DNA of 37,070 bases, from NCBI GenBank assembly GCA_947174335.1, contig CAMWIM010000017.1:1-37070 (forward strand), in the 5' to 3' direction. A program made the position numbers and the translations under genes. Under the pieces are notes generated by a model that worked only from the letters and a program-made list of their open reading frames with translations, made no database searches and was not told the origin of the DNA. This document shows positions 16,747 to 25,561 of the stretch, one piece after another (within the stretch, counting starts at the first letter, position 1; every line of letters starts with the position of its first letter). Source of the DNA: an uncultured Porphyromonadaceae bacterium (GTDB lineage Bacteria; Bacteroidota; Bacteroidia; Bacteroidales; Muribaculaceae).

Positions 16747-17958
16747 ATGAGAACGAAATCACTCCTCACAATTGCCGCTTGCGGTGGTGCACTTTTCACA
16801 GCAAACCAAGTTAAAGCACAGGACGCTGTTGCTGTTGAAGAAAGCCTTACAGTTATCGAAGCTCCTACATGCAAGGATAACTACTATTCTACAAAACATG
16901 ACAACTGGTTTATCCAACTCGGTGCCGGTATTCAGTCTCCCTTCGTTGAAAACTATCTTCCCCAGGGCGGCGCGAAACACCACCTCACCGCAACCTACAA
17001 CGTAGGATTTGGTAAATGGTTCTCACCCTATATCGGATGGCGTCTCGGCCTCAACTACGGTTCACTCCACTTTGACGATGGCGCTTTCTCAAAAGCTAAA
17101 TTAGCAAACGCTAACTTCGACATCATGTGGGATATGTTTAACTCATTTGGTGGTGTAAATTCAAAACGAGTATTCTCAATTGTCCCCTTCGTCGGAGTAG
17201 GCGGTGCTTATACATTTGACGTAAAAACACCTTATGCTAACATCGAACGTCAGGGCGGTCAAATCAAAGATAACTCTTGGACAATTCCCGTTTCAACAGG
17301 TCTTCAGCTCCGCTTCCGTCTCAGCCAATACGTTAACTTCTTCCTCGAAGGACGCGCAATGTGGGCAGGTGATAACTTCAATGGCGTAGCTTATGGTGAC
17401 CCTGTAGATTTCAATATCTCGGCTATCGGTGGTCTCACATTCAAAATCGGTGGTGACTCATTCAAATCTTATAACCCCTGCAACGACCTTGCAATGATCG
17501 CAGGTCTCAACAACCAGATTAACGATCTCCGTGGCGAACTCGCTGCAACCGCAACCGCTCTCGCTGCCGCTGAAGCTCAACTTCCTTGTCCTCCCCAGCA
17601 GGTTATCGTAGAACAAGTTGAACAAGCTCAACCTCAGGCAATGCTTGCAACCGTAAGATTCGCCCTCAACTCAGCACGCATCTCTAGCGAAGAAATGGTT
17701 AACGTTTACAACGTAGCTGAATACCTCAAAGCTAACCCCGAATACAAACTTGACATCAAAGGTTATGCTGACAAAGATACCGGTTCTGCAGCTTACAACA
17801 TGAAACTTTCTGAACGTCGTGCAAAAGCAGTTTATGACACTCTTACCAAAACATACGGTATCGACGGCTCTCGCTTGACAATCATACCCGAAGGTTCAAA
17901 AACTCAGGTTTACGACACCAACGCTTGGAACCGCATCGTAATCTTCGCAACAAAATAA
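16747..17958 (+). CDS. OmpA-family outer membrane protein
   Basis: A 403-aa exported protein. Residues 1-24 form a signal peptide ending VKAQ. Residues ~50-240 are alternating aromatic beta strands that form an OmpA-type eight-stranded barrel (for example WFIQLGAGIQSPF, PYIGWRLGLNYGSLHF, FFLEGRAMWAG). A helical linker (NNQINDLRGELAATATALA) leads to a C-terminal OmpA peptidoglycan-binding domain (~300-403) with IKGYADKDTGS and NMKLSERRAKAVYDTL, which hold the conserved Asp and Arg used to bind diaminopimelate. It should tether the outer membrane to the wall, as do the major OmpA-like proteins of Bacteroidales. Monocistronic, with a strong terminator. Confidence 0.93.
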   Translation: MRTKSLLTIAACGGALFTANQVKAQDAVAVEESLTVIEAPTCKDNYYSTKHDNWFIQLGAGIQSPFVENYLPQGGAKHHLTATYNVGFGKWFSPYIGWRLGLNYGSLHFDDGAFSKAKLANANFDIMWDMFNSFGGVNSKRVFSIVPFVGVGGAYTFDVKTPYANIERQGGQIKDNSWTIPVSTGLQLRFRLSQYVNFFLEGRAMWAGDNFNGVAYGDPVDFNISAIGGLTFKIGGDSFKSYNPCNDLAMIAGLNNQINDLRGELAATATALAAAEAQLPCPPQQVIVEQVEQAQPQAMLATVRFALNSARISSEEMVNVYNVAEYLKANPEYKLDIKGYADKDTGSAAYNMKLSERRAKAVYDTLTKTYGIDGSRLTIIPEGSKTQVYDTNAWNRIVIFATK

Positions 17959-17997
17959 TGATTGCAAGAATCAAACAATAATCTAAAAAATATTACC

Positions 17998-18039
17998 AAT
18001 CATCCCGACAGTCAACCGGCTGCCGGGATGATTATTTTT
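17998..18039 (+). terminator. Terminator of the OmpA-family gene
   Basis: AATCATCCCG (17998-18007) and CAG (18009-18011) pair with CTG (18020-18022) and CGGGATGATT (18024-18033), with one A/C mismatch and an eight-base loop, followed by ATTTTT. It lies between convergent genes. Confidence 0.9.
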
Positions 18040-18066
18040 ATATCATAATCAAATTAAAACCGATAC

Positions 18067-19467
18067 TTATTTTATTTTGCCGTACCAATCTGAAGCATAG
18101 TTATTGAGTATGTCGGCAAGCTTTTGCCCTTTCACTCCGACAAGCGAATTTTCAAAAACTTCTTGATTATCCAAGATTTGTTTCTGTAATTTATTTTTTG
18201 AGTCTTTAGCTGCCGGTGAAAGATTTGACCAGTCTTTATTTAAGACATCGAAACGGTCAACCACTTTCCAATAATAACCGTCGGGATAGTTTTTACGGAA
18301 ATCCTTAGTATCTTTGAAATGCTGTTCCTGTGCAGTTTTATATGATTTATATCGTCCAAAGTTTTCAGGAGCTTCAGTCATTCCAAGATACCATGGAATA
18401 TAAGGCTCGGTACAAGGATGACCAATGCAAAGCCACATCACATTGGCAACTTCAGGCGACATTTCGGCTGTCGGTTTTCTTAGTTGGAAAATAGTGGAGT
18501 AAACAGTGCAGTCTGAGCATATCAGACCAACGTGACAAGTATCAGTCTCACTTTTGTGGCTCGACAAAGCCTCAATCATATCCTCGACAGTTACTTTATG
18601 TTTTGGATCAAAACTGAACGGATATGTATCGGGATCTGTTGAAAATTCATTACCGGTCAAAGTCTGAAGAGCCGAACGATGACGAAGTACATTATGGTCG
18701 GCACGATAGCGGTCTTCTCGACCATAAACGCGTTTGAACGAAAAGTCACCATCCTTTGCCGGGTCATACCATCCCCGCTCGACCGCATATTCAATCAGAC
18801 TGTCACACGCCATAAAGTTAACAGTGTCGGCAAGATTAATTTTATCAATAACATAGTTATTTGGAATAGCCACAACCTTGTCATCAGGAATACGTTGAGC
18901 TACCCAATGCCTGCCCCTCATTACACTTATCATCCAAGCCTCGTCAGCATCGGCAATGAGGTATGTTCGCCCCGTATCGTTATAGCCGAGACGCTCTACA
19001 ACCTCTCCGGCGACCTTCACTCCTTCGCGGGCCGTGCGGGCACGCTCAGCAACCGTTTTTCTCACAAGATAAACTGTTCCGCCGTCGGTATAATCACGTC
19101 TATCCTCAATCGACGGGCAGTAATCGCTTGCCACGGCTACTCCATATTTATTAAAGAATGAATCACTGTTTGTCTGTTTTGGCAGTTCGCACCAAAAATA
19201 TTGAGCAATACCCTGCTCGGGTTGTGTTAGATAAATATTGACCATCTGTTCACCTGAATCATCTTCATTATGAGCCAACAGCACACTCCCGTCAGCGGTA
19301 ATATTTTTGCCGGCAAGAATAGCAAAACAATTATCCAACTCGTCACCCATATAAAATGGTGTATCAGCTTTAGAACCAAAAGATAACAAACTCATTGTCA
19401 CGAGAACGCCCGCCTTGATGCGTCCCATTCCAAACGAAACGACAACATTAGTCAATGATTTCAGCAT
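18067..19467 (-). CDS. C69 family dipeptidase (second copy)
   Basis: A 466-aa protein, or 453 aa from an internal Met14. Residues ~14-34 (GRIKAGVLVTMSLLSFGSKA) form a signal sequence. Cys47 in DNCFAILAGKNITADGS is the predicted nucleophile, followed by VLLAHNEDD, the C69 signature. Compared with the gene at 269-1867 the overall layout is the same (Cys near the N-terminus, VSRIG-like and VWLCIGHPC-like blocks: here NVMWLCIGHP), but the sequences differ widely. It probably cleaves short peptides in the periplasm. Convergent to ompA, with its own -7 element. Confidence 0.88.
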   Translation of the reverse strand: MLKSLTNVVVSFGMGRIKAGVLVTMSLLSFGSKADTPFYMGDELDNCFAILAGKNITADGSVLLAHNEDDSGEQMVNIYLTQPEQGIAQYFWCELPKQTNSDSFFNKYGVAVASDYCPSIEDRRDYTDGGTVYLVRKTVAERARTAREGVKVAGEVVERLGYNDTGRTYLIADADEAWMISVMRGRHWVAQRIPDDKVVAIPNNYVIDKINLADTVNFMACDSLIEYAVERGWYDPAKDGDFSFKRVYGREDRYRADHNVLRHRSALQTLTGNEFSTDPDTYPFSFDPKHKVTVEDMIEALSSHKSETDTCHVGLICSDCTVYSTIFQLRKPTAEMSPEVANVMWLCIGHPCTEPYIPWYLGMTEAPENFGRYKSYKTAQEQHFKDTKDFRKNYPDGYYWKVVDRFDVLNKDWSNLSPAAKDSKNKLQKQILDNQEVFENSLVGVKGQKLADILNNYASDWYGKIK

Positions 19468-19502
19468 AATGATATGATTTAAAGATATGATTGGTTTATT
19501 GA

Positions 19503-19510
19503 CAAAGATA
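19503..19510 (-). promoter_or_regulatory. -7 element for the second C69 gene
   Basis: Minus-strand TATCTTTG is an exact TAnnTTTG match about 36 bases upstream of the ATG at 19467. No clear TTG lies at the -33 distance. Confidence 0.5.
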
Positions 19511-19551
19511 CGATTTTATTTTCACTTAATTATATTAATATGCCAATATAT

Positions 19552-19590
19552 TTAAAAGCCACTCAGTTATTTAAAACTTGAGTGGCCTTT
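19552..19590 (-). terminator. Terminator of the glycine cleavage operon
   Basis: GCCACTCA (19558-19565) pairs with TGAGTGGC (19579-19586), with A/T-rich flanks on both sides, so it can act on either strand. It lies just downstream of lpdA on the minus strand. Confidence 0.75.
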
Positions 19591-19612
19591 ATATCAAATA
19601 TTTTGTTATCAT

Positions 19613-20926
19613 TCAGAGCATTCGCGCCGCTTGCTGAACGGCTTCGCCGAGAGTGGGATGCCCGTGGATTGTGTCGGCGATTGCATCAACAGTCAATCCG
19701 TTAGCCATCGCAAGGGCTACTTCCTGAATCAGGTCAGCGGCATGAGGACCGCAGATGTGACATCCAAGAATCTGACGCGTTTCGGTGTTGACAATCATCT
19801 TGACAAGTCCGTCACTTTCGTTCATAGCGAGAGCCTTACCGTTGGCACGGAAAAGAGCTTTAGCCGATTTATATGGCATTTCACCCTCCTTGCACTGTTC
19901 TTCGGTCAATCCGACCATAGCACATTCGGGTGTTGTGAATACAGCCGATGGCACGACATTAAGATCAACCTTTTTGCCAAGTATAATGCGCCCCTGAGCC
20001 GATGCCGCATGAGCAAGCATACAGCGTCCGTTTACATCACCGATTGCATAGATACCTTCAACCGAAGTCATCATATTGTCATCGACTTCAATACCGCGAC
20101 GACCGACCGCGATTCCGGTCTTGTCAATTCCTTCAGGGAGAACCGGACGACGCCCCACAGCCATAACGACCAAATCAGAAGCTACTTCGGCTTGCTTGCC
20201 CTTTGCCTCATAAACAACAGTCTTGTCAGGCTTGATTTCAGTAACAGCTGCCGATGTGATGATATTGATACCTCGTTTTGCGAGAGCCATTTTAAGGCGT
20301 TTTGATATATCTTTATCAAATGGCGGAAGTATTTCCTTACAATATTCAACAACCGTTACATTAACGCTAAACGCATTGAGAATCGAGGCAAATTCCATGC
20401 CTATAACTCCCCCACCGATGATTGTGACATTTTCGGGGAACGAAGTCATCGATAACAAACGGTCGCTGTCAACTGCCAACTCTGCTCCGGGGATTGGTAA
20501 GCGAGCGGGAGCCGAACCAGTTGCAATAATTATTTTAGGAGCGGTATAGCTTTCCTCCCCCACAACAACAATGCGTGGTTCGACAAACTTAGCGTCACCA
20601 TGAACAACGGTACAATGCGAAAGTGCCATTTCAACACCCTCGCGAAGTTGGGCAACAACGCTGTCCTTGCGAATTGCCGCAGCCCCATAATTAAGGGTAA
20701 CGCCATTTACATCAACGCCATACAACGCAGCCTCTTTGACATCAAGAGCAACCTGAGCCGAACGACAGAGTGCCTTGGTCGGAATACACCCACGGTTAAG
20801 GCAAGTTCCGCCAAGCTCGCCACGTTCAATAATAACGACATTGAGACCCTCGGCAGCAGCCTCGGCGGCTGTTTCATAGCCACCGGGACCTGCACCGATT
20901 ATTATAAGGTCAGCCTGATTCATCAT
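19613..20926 (-). CDS. lpdA: Dihydrolipoyl dehydrogenase (L-protein)
   Basis: A 437-aa FAD/NAD disulfide oxidoreductase, slightly short for the family (usually 450-475 aa). It reoxidises the dihydrolipoyl arm of GcvH and passes electrons to NAD+. The FAD-binding GAGPGG (residues 11-16), the redox pair Cys42/Cys47 (GGTCLNRGCIPTK), the NAD-binding GGGVIGMEFA, the second FAD motif YAIGDVNG, and the catalytic His423/Glu428 pair (HPTLGE) are all intact. It overlaps gcvPB by four bases (ATGA), so it is coupled to and dedicated mainly to glycine cleavage, although it could also serve other lipoyl enzymes. Confidence 0.94.
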   Translation of the reverse strand: MMNQADLIIIGAGPGGYETAAEAAAEGLNVVIIERGELGGTCLNRGCIPTKALCRSAQVALDVKEAALYGVDVNGVTLNYGAAAIRKDSVVAQLREGVEMALSHCTVVHGDAKFVEPRIVVVGEESYTAPKIIIATGSAPARLPIPGAELAVDSDRLLSMTSFPENVTIIGGGVIGMEFASILNAFSVNVTVVEYCKEILPPFDKDISKRLKMALAKRGINIITSAAVTEIKPDKTVVYEAKGKQAEVASDLVVMAVGRRPVLPEGIDKTGIAVGRRGIEVDDNMMTSVEGIYAIGDVNGRCMLAHAASAQGRIILGKKVDLNVVPSAVFTTPECAMVGLTEEQCKEGEMPYKSAKALFRANGKALAMNESDGLVKMIVNTETRQILGCHICGPHAADLIQEVALAMANGLTVDAIADTIHGHPTLGEAVQQAARML

Positions 20927-22383
20927 AGCTCGGTCAATTCGGTATAATTGACAATCGGATGAAGAGCAGCCTCGGTATCGTCAGGATGAGAAATCGGAGT
21001 GTTAAGAGGTGCATTCTTCACAACGTCTGGAGTCTCTTTTGCTTCACGAGCAATGTCACGCATCACGTCAATGAACTCGTCGAGTGTCTGGAGCGACTCG
21101 GTTTCGGTCGGTTCAATCATAAGTGATTCATGGAACAATAGCGGGAAGTAGATTGTAGGAGCATGATAGCCGTGGTCAAGCAAACGTTTTGCAACATTAA
21201 GAGTTGTCACGCAGGTTGACTTATCAGCCAAACCGTCAAACACAAACTCATGTTTACAAACGCCCTCGATTGGCAAGCAGTAAACATCTTTGAGCGATTC
21301 CTTGACATAGTTGGCATTAAGTGTTGCCAGTTTACCGGCTTCTTTCAATCCTTGATTTCCGAGTGAAAGGATATAAGCTAATGCACGAGCCTCAACTGCA
21401 AAGTTACCGAGATGAGCACTTATAGAGCCAAGCGATTTTTTATCGGAAATAACCGAAAATGAGCCGTCGCTGTTTTTGACTACACGCGGATTTGGCAAGA
21501 ATTGTTCGAGTCCGGCACGAACACCGACAGGACCGGCACCGGGACCACCGCCACCATGAGGGGTCGAGAAGGTTTTATGAAGATTGATGTGCATTACATC
21601 AAATCCCATATCGCCGGGACGAGCCATTCCGAGCATCGGGTTCAAGTTTGCACCATCGTAATAGAGCAATGCGCCTGCAGCGTGAACGAGCGATGCAATT
21701 TCAGGGATATTTTTCTCAAAAATACCAAGTGTGTTGGGGTTTGTCATCATAACCGCAGCCACAGTGTCGTCGAGCAGCGGTTTGAGATCCTCAACATCAA
21801 CTGTTCCATCGGGACGGCTTTTAACCTCAATAATTTCATAGCCTGCAACAGCGGCTGATGCAGGGTTGGTTCCATGAGCTGAGTCCGGCACGATTACTTT
21901 TGTACGTTTTACGTCACCACGGCTGTTATGATATGCCTTGATAACGAGAAGTCCGGTCAATTCGCCGTGGGCTCCGGCATAGGGATTGAGTGTAAACTCA
22001 GCCATTCCGCCGACTTCTGATAGCGCGCACTGTAATGTATAGTAAAGTTCCAATGCACCCTGAACAGCCTTGTCGGGTGTAGCAGGATGAAGCGAGGTGA
22101 ACGCAGGATGAGCGGCAACTTCTTCATTGATTTTAGGATTGTACTTCATTGTACAAGATCCAAGAGGATAGAAACCTGAATCAACACCAAAGTTGTTGGT
22201 TGACATATTATTATAATGACGCACAACCGATGGTTCGTCTACCTCAGGGAGCTCAAGTTTTGATGTACGTTTGAGATTTTCAGGAAGTTTAACCTCGGGA
22301 AGATGGTTTTCGGGAATCTTGTAGCCCTTTCTTCCGGGTTGTGAAAGCTCAAATATGAGCTTGCTGTAAAAATCGCGATTCAT
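20923..22383 (-). CDS. gcvPB: Glycine decarboxylase subunit 2 (P-protein, PLP-binding half)
   Basis: A 486-aa protein equal to the C-terminal half of a one-chain GcvP. With GcvPA it forms the P-protein, which decarboxylates glycine and loads aminomethyl on the lipoyl arm of GcvH. The PLP lysine is Lys270 in HINLHKTFSTPHGGG; DGANLNPMLG and GSCTMKYNPK are conserved around the cofactor. Twenty-four bases separate it from gcvPA, and its stop overlaps the lpdA start. Full length for the split form. Confidence 0.96.
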   Translation of the reverse strand: MNRDFYSKLIFELSQPGRKGYKIPENHLPEVKLPENLKRTSKLELPEVDEPSVVRHYNNMSTNNFGVDSGFYPLGSCTMKYNPKINEEVAAHPAFTSLHPATPDKAVQGALELYYTLQCALSEVGGMAEFTLNPYAGAHGELTGLLVIKAYHNSRGDVKRTKVIVPDSAHGTNPASAAVAGYEIIEVKSRPDGTVDVEDLKPLLDDTVAAVMMTNPNTLGIFEKNIPEIASLVHAAGALLYYDGANLNPMLGMARPGDMGFDVMHINLHKTFSTPHGGGGPGAGPVGVRAGLEQFLPNPRVVKNSDGSFSVISDKKSLGSISAHLGNFAVEARALAYILSLGNQGLKEAGKLATLNANYVKESLKDVYCLPIEGVCKHEFVFDGLADKSTCVTTLNVAKRLLDHGYHAPTIYFPLLFHESLMIEPTETESLQTLDEFIDVMRDIAREAKETPDVVKNAPLNTPISHPDDTEAALHPIVNYTELTEL

Positions 22384-22407
22384 TGTTAAGAATTTTTTAA
22401 GCGTGGA

Positions 22408-23733
22408 CTACAAAGATTTTACTATCTCAACGAGGCGATCCATCTCTTTAACTGTCTGCATTTCTGTAACAGCAATCAAAAGACGGTCTTCTGCAATCTG
22501 AACACCGGCGAGAATTCCTTCCTCAAGTGCCCGGTCAACAATTTTTTGAGCCGGAACTGAGGTTGTGATGCAGAATTCATTAAGGAACGGACGATTGGGG
22601 AATGTCAATTTGCATTTACCTGTCGCAACAAGTTTTTCAGCAAGATAATGAGCGCCGTCACATCCTTGACGATTGACATCAGACATTCCTTTAGCACCCA
22701 TTAACGACATATATATTGTCACATAAAGTGACATAAGTCCTTGGTTTGAACAGATGTTACTTGTAGCTTTTTCACGACGTATATGTTGTTCGCGGGCTTG
22801 GAGCGTCAACACAAAAACACGACGTCCGTCCTTATCTTTTGTAGCACCTACGATTCGACCGGGAATTTTTCGCATAAGAGCTTTTTTAGCGCAGAAAAAT
22901 CCGAGGTAAGGACCGCCAAAACTCAGAGGAATTCCAAGTGATTGAGCATCGCCGACTGCAACATCGGCGCCCCATTCGCCGGGAGTTTTGATGGTTGCAA
23001 GGTCGAGTGCAACGCAGTTCATAATCAACAGTGCTTTAGCCGCTTTACAATCATCGGCAAATCCGGCAAAGTCTTCGATAATACCATAACGGTTACGGGT
23101 AGCGACAATCACACCTGCAACATCTCCCTTGGCAAGAAGTTGATTCATGCTGTCACGCGAGGTCACGCCGTCAACCTCATCAATAAGAGATATTTCAACA
23201 CCATGATAACCGGCATAGGTCTTAACAACATCAATAACAGCCTGATTGACAGTTGATGAAATCAAAACATGGTTACGTTTGCGAGCATGAGCCACTGCCA
23301 TCATCATGGCTTCGGCTGTTGCAGTCGTCCCGTCGTACATCGAGGCATTGGAAACTTCCATGCCTGTCAAACGGCACATCATTGACTGATACTCGAATAT
23401 ATACTGCAGTGTACCCTGTGAAATTTCAGGCTGATAGGGTGTATAGGCTGTCAAGAACTCCGAACGAGCTATAAGTGAACCTATTACAGCAGGAGCATAA
23501 TGGTCATAGAAACCATTGCCGGCAAAGCAAACTAAATCATCATTCTTTTTGCCAAGATTGTTAAAGAAATCGCGCACCTCTTTTTCGCTCATTTCGTCGG
23601 GCAAATTATAGTCGCGACGGAAAAGCAACTGTTCAGGCACGTCGGCATAGAGATCGTCAATAGAAGTAACGCCACATTTTTTGAGCATCACATCTATATC
23701 GGCATCAGTATGCGGGAAATAGCGATGAGACAT
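22408..23733 (-). CDS. gcvPA: Glycine decarboxylase subunit 1 (P-protein, N-terminal half)
   Basis: A 441-aa protein equal to the N-terminal half of GcvP; full length for the split form. It has the PLP-transferase fold but not the PLP lysine, and provides part of the active site at the interface with GcvPB. Recognisable blocks: FAGNGFYDHYAPAVIGSL, YTPYQPEISQGTLQ, MCRLTGMEVSNASMYDG and IPGRIVGATKDKDGRR. A 120-base gap containing a terminator-like hairpin separates it from gcvH. Many Bacteroides have a single-chain gcvP; the split form here resembles the arrangement of Clostridia and Thermotoga. Confidence 0.95.
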   Translation of the reverse strand: MSHRYFPHTDADIDVMLKKCGVTSIDDLYADVPEQLLFRRDYNLPDEMSEKEVRDFFNNLGKKNDDLVCFAGNGFYDHYAPAVIGSLIARSEFLTAYTPYQPEISQGTLQYIFEYQSMMCRLTGMEVSNASMYDGTTATAEAMMMAVAHARKRNHVLISSTVNQAVIDVVKTYAGYHGVEISLIDEVDGVTSRDSMNQLLAKGDVAGVIVATRNRYGIIEDFAGFADDCKAAKALLIMNCVALDLATIKTPGEWGADVAVGDAQSLGIPLSFGGPYLGFFCAKKALMRKIPGRIVGATKDKDGRRVFVLTLQAREQHIRREKATSNICSNQGLMSLYVTIYMSLMGAKGMSDVNRQGCDGAHYLAEKLVATGKCKLTFPNRPFLNEFCITTSVPAQKIVDRALEEGILAGVQIAEDRLLIAVTEMQTVKEMDRLVEIVKSL

Positions 23734-23745
23734 AATTATTGGTTT

Positions 23746-23804
23746 TAAAAAAGCAGACGCAACCCATGTTGTCTTTTTAATAAAAGAGTTAAGGGATTGC
23801 GTCT
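23746..23804 (-). terminator. Terminator-like hairpin inside the gcv operon
   Basis: On the minus strand AGACGCAA (23804-23797), a bulged T, and CCC (23795-23793) pair with GGG (23765-23763) and TTGCGTCT (23762-23755), then comes GC plus six T (23751-23746). It lies between gcvH and gcvPA, 13 bases upstream of the gcvPA ATG. No TAnnTTTG promoter is visible between hairpin and gene. It could be a partial terminator that lowers gcvPA-gcvPB-lpdA against gcvT-gcvH, an attenuator, or an mRNA 3' protector. Confidence 0.65.
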
Positions 23805-23853
23805 ATTAAAATTTTGTTATGTATTTAAGGTATAACCGAGCGTGAGCTATGAA

Positions 23854-24225
23854 TTAATGTTCAGCCTCACAAACTTTTGCATAAGCTGCCTCGTCAAGAA
23901 GGTTGTCGAGTTCAGCGGGGTCTGACAACTCGATTTTGATGATCCAATTGTTCATTGCATCTTCATTTACCAAACGAGGATTGTCGGCGAGTGCTTCATT
24001 AACTTCAATAACTTCACCCGATGCTGGAGCAATAAGGTCAGAAGCGGCTTTCACACTTTCGATAGCACCGAAATCTTCTCCGGCTTCAACTTCATCGCCA
24101 ACTTCGGGCATATCAACATAAACTACGTTGCCGAGTGCTTTTTGAGCATAGTCAGTGATTCCGACATAACCAACGTTGCCATCAACCTTGATATATTCGT
24201 GAGAGGGAGCGTAATAGATTTTCAT
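23854..24225 (-). CDS. gcvH: Glycine cleavage system H-protein
   Basis: A 123-aa lipoyl carrier, normal length. It carries the aminomethyl group from the P-protein to GcvT and electrons to the L-protein. The lipoylated residue is Lys59 in FGAIESVKAASDL, flanked by the expected hydrophobic-Glu-Ser-x-Lys motif; VGITDYAQKALGNVVYVDMP and VNEALADNPRLVNE are family blocks. It starts 34 bases after gcvT, and the downstream gap holds a hairpin. Confidence 0.96.
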   Translation of the reverse strand: MKIYYAPSHEYIKVDGNVGYVGITDYAQKALGNVVYVDMPEVGDEVEAGEDFGAIESVKAASDLIAPASGEVIEVNEALADNPRLVNEDAMNNWIIKIELSDPAELDNLLDEAAYAKVCEAEH

Positions 24226-24259
24226 TGTGTTTGTTATTTTATTGGTTTATATTATCAAT

Positions 24260-25357
24260 TTATTGTTTATAGCTTTTTTTGTAGAATTTTTTCTTGACAA
24301 CCACGGCGGGGAATGTTTTGCGACGGATGCGCACTTTGACCGGAGTATCAAGTTTGGCATAATCAGCATCAACAAGAGCCATTGCTATTGATTTGTCAAC
24401 CGAGATTGCATGATAGCCGGTTGTGACTTCTCCGATAACCTCGTCATTTTCGTTCAGTACTTCGTAGCCGTGACGGGGAATTGCACGGTCTTGCAATTCG
24501 AGTCCGACAAGTTTACGTTTGGAACCTTCAGCCTTTTGTTTAGCGATTGCATCTTTACCGATAAAATCGTCTTTGTCAAGTTTGACAAACATTGACAAAC
24601 CGGCTTCAACCGGAGTAATATCGTCAGACAATTCGTCGCCATACAGCGGAAGTCCGACTTCAAAGCGCAAGGTATCACGGCATCCGAGACCACAAGGCTC
24701 AACCTTACCTGATGCGAGAAGTGCGTTCCAGATTTCGACAGTCAAAGCGTGGTCACAGTAGATTTCAAAACCGTCTTCACCTGTATATCCCGTACGGCTG
24801 ATGATTATCGGTTTACCTTTGTAGGTCAATTCTTTAAATGTGTAGAACCCGAGATCGGCACATTCGATACCGAGAACTTCAGTAATGATTTTTTCAGCTT
24901 CGGGACCCTGAATTGCGAGTTCGCCGAGCGAGTCAGAGAGATGATCAATCTCTACATTAAAACCGTTACGATGAGAAAGAATCCAATCGACATCCTTGTC
25001 AATGTTTGCTGCATTGATAACGAGGAAGAAGTGATTTTCGCCACGTTTGTAAACGAGCAAGTCATCAACGACTCCACCAGTCGGATGAAGCATCATTCCG
25101 TAGAAGCATTGTCCAACCGGAGCGCCGGTAACATCATTAGTGAAAATGTAATTTACAAATTTCTCGGCATCGGGTCCTTTGACATCAACCTCACCCATGT
25201 GAGAGACATCAAAAACACCGCAAGCGTTACGAACTGCGTTATGCTCTTCGACAATGCCACGATACTGAATCGGCATGTCAAAACCGCCAAACGGACTCAT
25301 TTGAGCACCAAGGTCAACATGACATTGATGGAGGCATGTTTTTTTCATATCAGCCAT
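24260..25357 (-). CDS. gcvT: Aminomethyltransferase (T-protein)
   Basis: Encodes 365 aa from ATG 25357; a further in-frame ATG at 25348 (MKKTCLHQCH) fits the family start equally well. The open frame reaches back to 25435, but the promoter at 25405-25435 lies inside that extension, ruling it out. GcvT releases ammonia from the aminomethyl arm of GcvH and passes the one-carbon unit to tetrahydrofolate. Motifs: MPIQYRGIVEEHNAVR, GVFDVSHMGEVDVKG, and ISRTGYTGEDGFEIY, which is the folate-binding region. First gene of the operon. Confidence 0.96.
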   Translation of the reverse strand: MADMKKTCLHQCHVDLGAQMSPFGGFDMPIQYRGIVEEHNAVRNACGVFDVSHMGEVDVKGPDAEKFVNYIFTNDVTGAPVGQCFYGMMLHPTGGVVDDLLVYKRGENHFFLVINAANIDKDVDWILSHRNGFNVEIDHLSDSLGELAIQGPEAEKIITEVLGIECADLGFYTFKELTYKGKPIIISRTGYTGEDGFEIYCDHALTVEIWNALLASGKVEPCGLGCRDTLRFEVGLPLYGDELSDDITPVEAGLSMFVKLDKDDFIGKDAIAKQKAEGSKRKLVGLELQDRAIPRHGYEVLNENDEVIGEVTTGYHAISVDKSIAMALVDADYAKLDTPVKVRIRRKTFPAVVVKKKFYKKSYKQ

Positions 25358-25404
25358 GATATTAGTTATCTGGTTAAAAGTTAGAAATGTGTTATATTTG
25401 GCTA

Positions 25405-25435
25405 CAAAATTACATATAAATAATGTTGAAACCAA
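25405..25435 (-). promoter_or_regulatory. Promoter of the gcv operon
   Basis: On the minus strand TTG (25435-25433), a 20-base spacer and TAATTTTG (25412-25405) form an exact Bacteroidetes promoter. The transcript would begin near 25398, leaving a leader of only about 40 bases, too short for a glycine riboswitch. Confidence 0.75.
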
Positions 25436-25501
25436 AAAATAACTAATAAATAAATCATGTTTTCACATAATTTTCTCACATCACCCGGCTAAAACATCAT
25501 A

Positions 25502-25530
25502 AAATAAAAAAGGCTCGCCAATAGCGAGCC
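25502..25530 (-). terminator. Terminator of rplS
   Basis: On the minus strand GGCTCGC (25530-25524) pairs with GCGAGCC (25518-25512) around a five-base loop, followed at once by a T-rich run (25511-25502). Confidence 0.9.
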
Positions 25531-25561
25531 GAAAGAGTCTTGATTAGACTTCGTGCAAAAT

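Noticed and set aside
19631-20305. 224-codon open frame antisense to lpdA
   Set aside because: It lies entirely inside the conserved lpdA coding frame, has no start signals and its translation shows no domain.
24749-25384. 211-codon open frame antisense to gcvT
   Set aside because: Shadow of the gcvT frame, and runs over the gcv promoter region; no recognisable protein.
25358-25398. Glycine riboswitch upstream of gcvT
   Set aside because: The leader is only about 40 bases and has no aptamer-like structure.
25358-25435. Longer N-terminus of gcvT back to 25435
   Set aside because: The extension contains the -7 and -33 elements and does not resemble GcvT.
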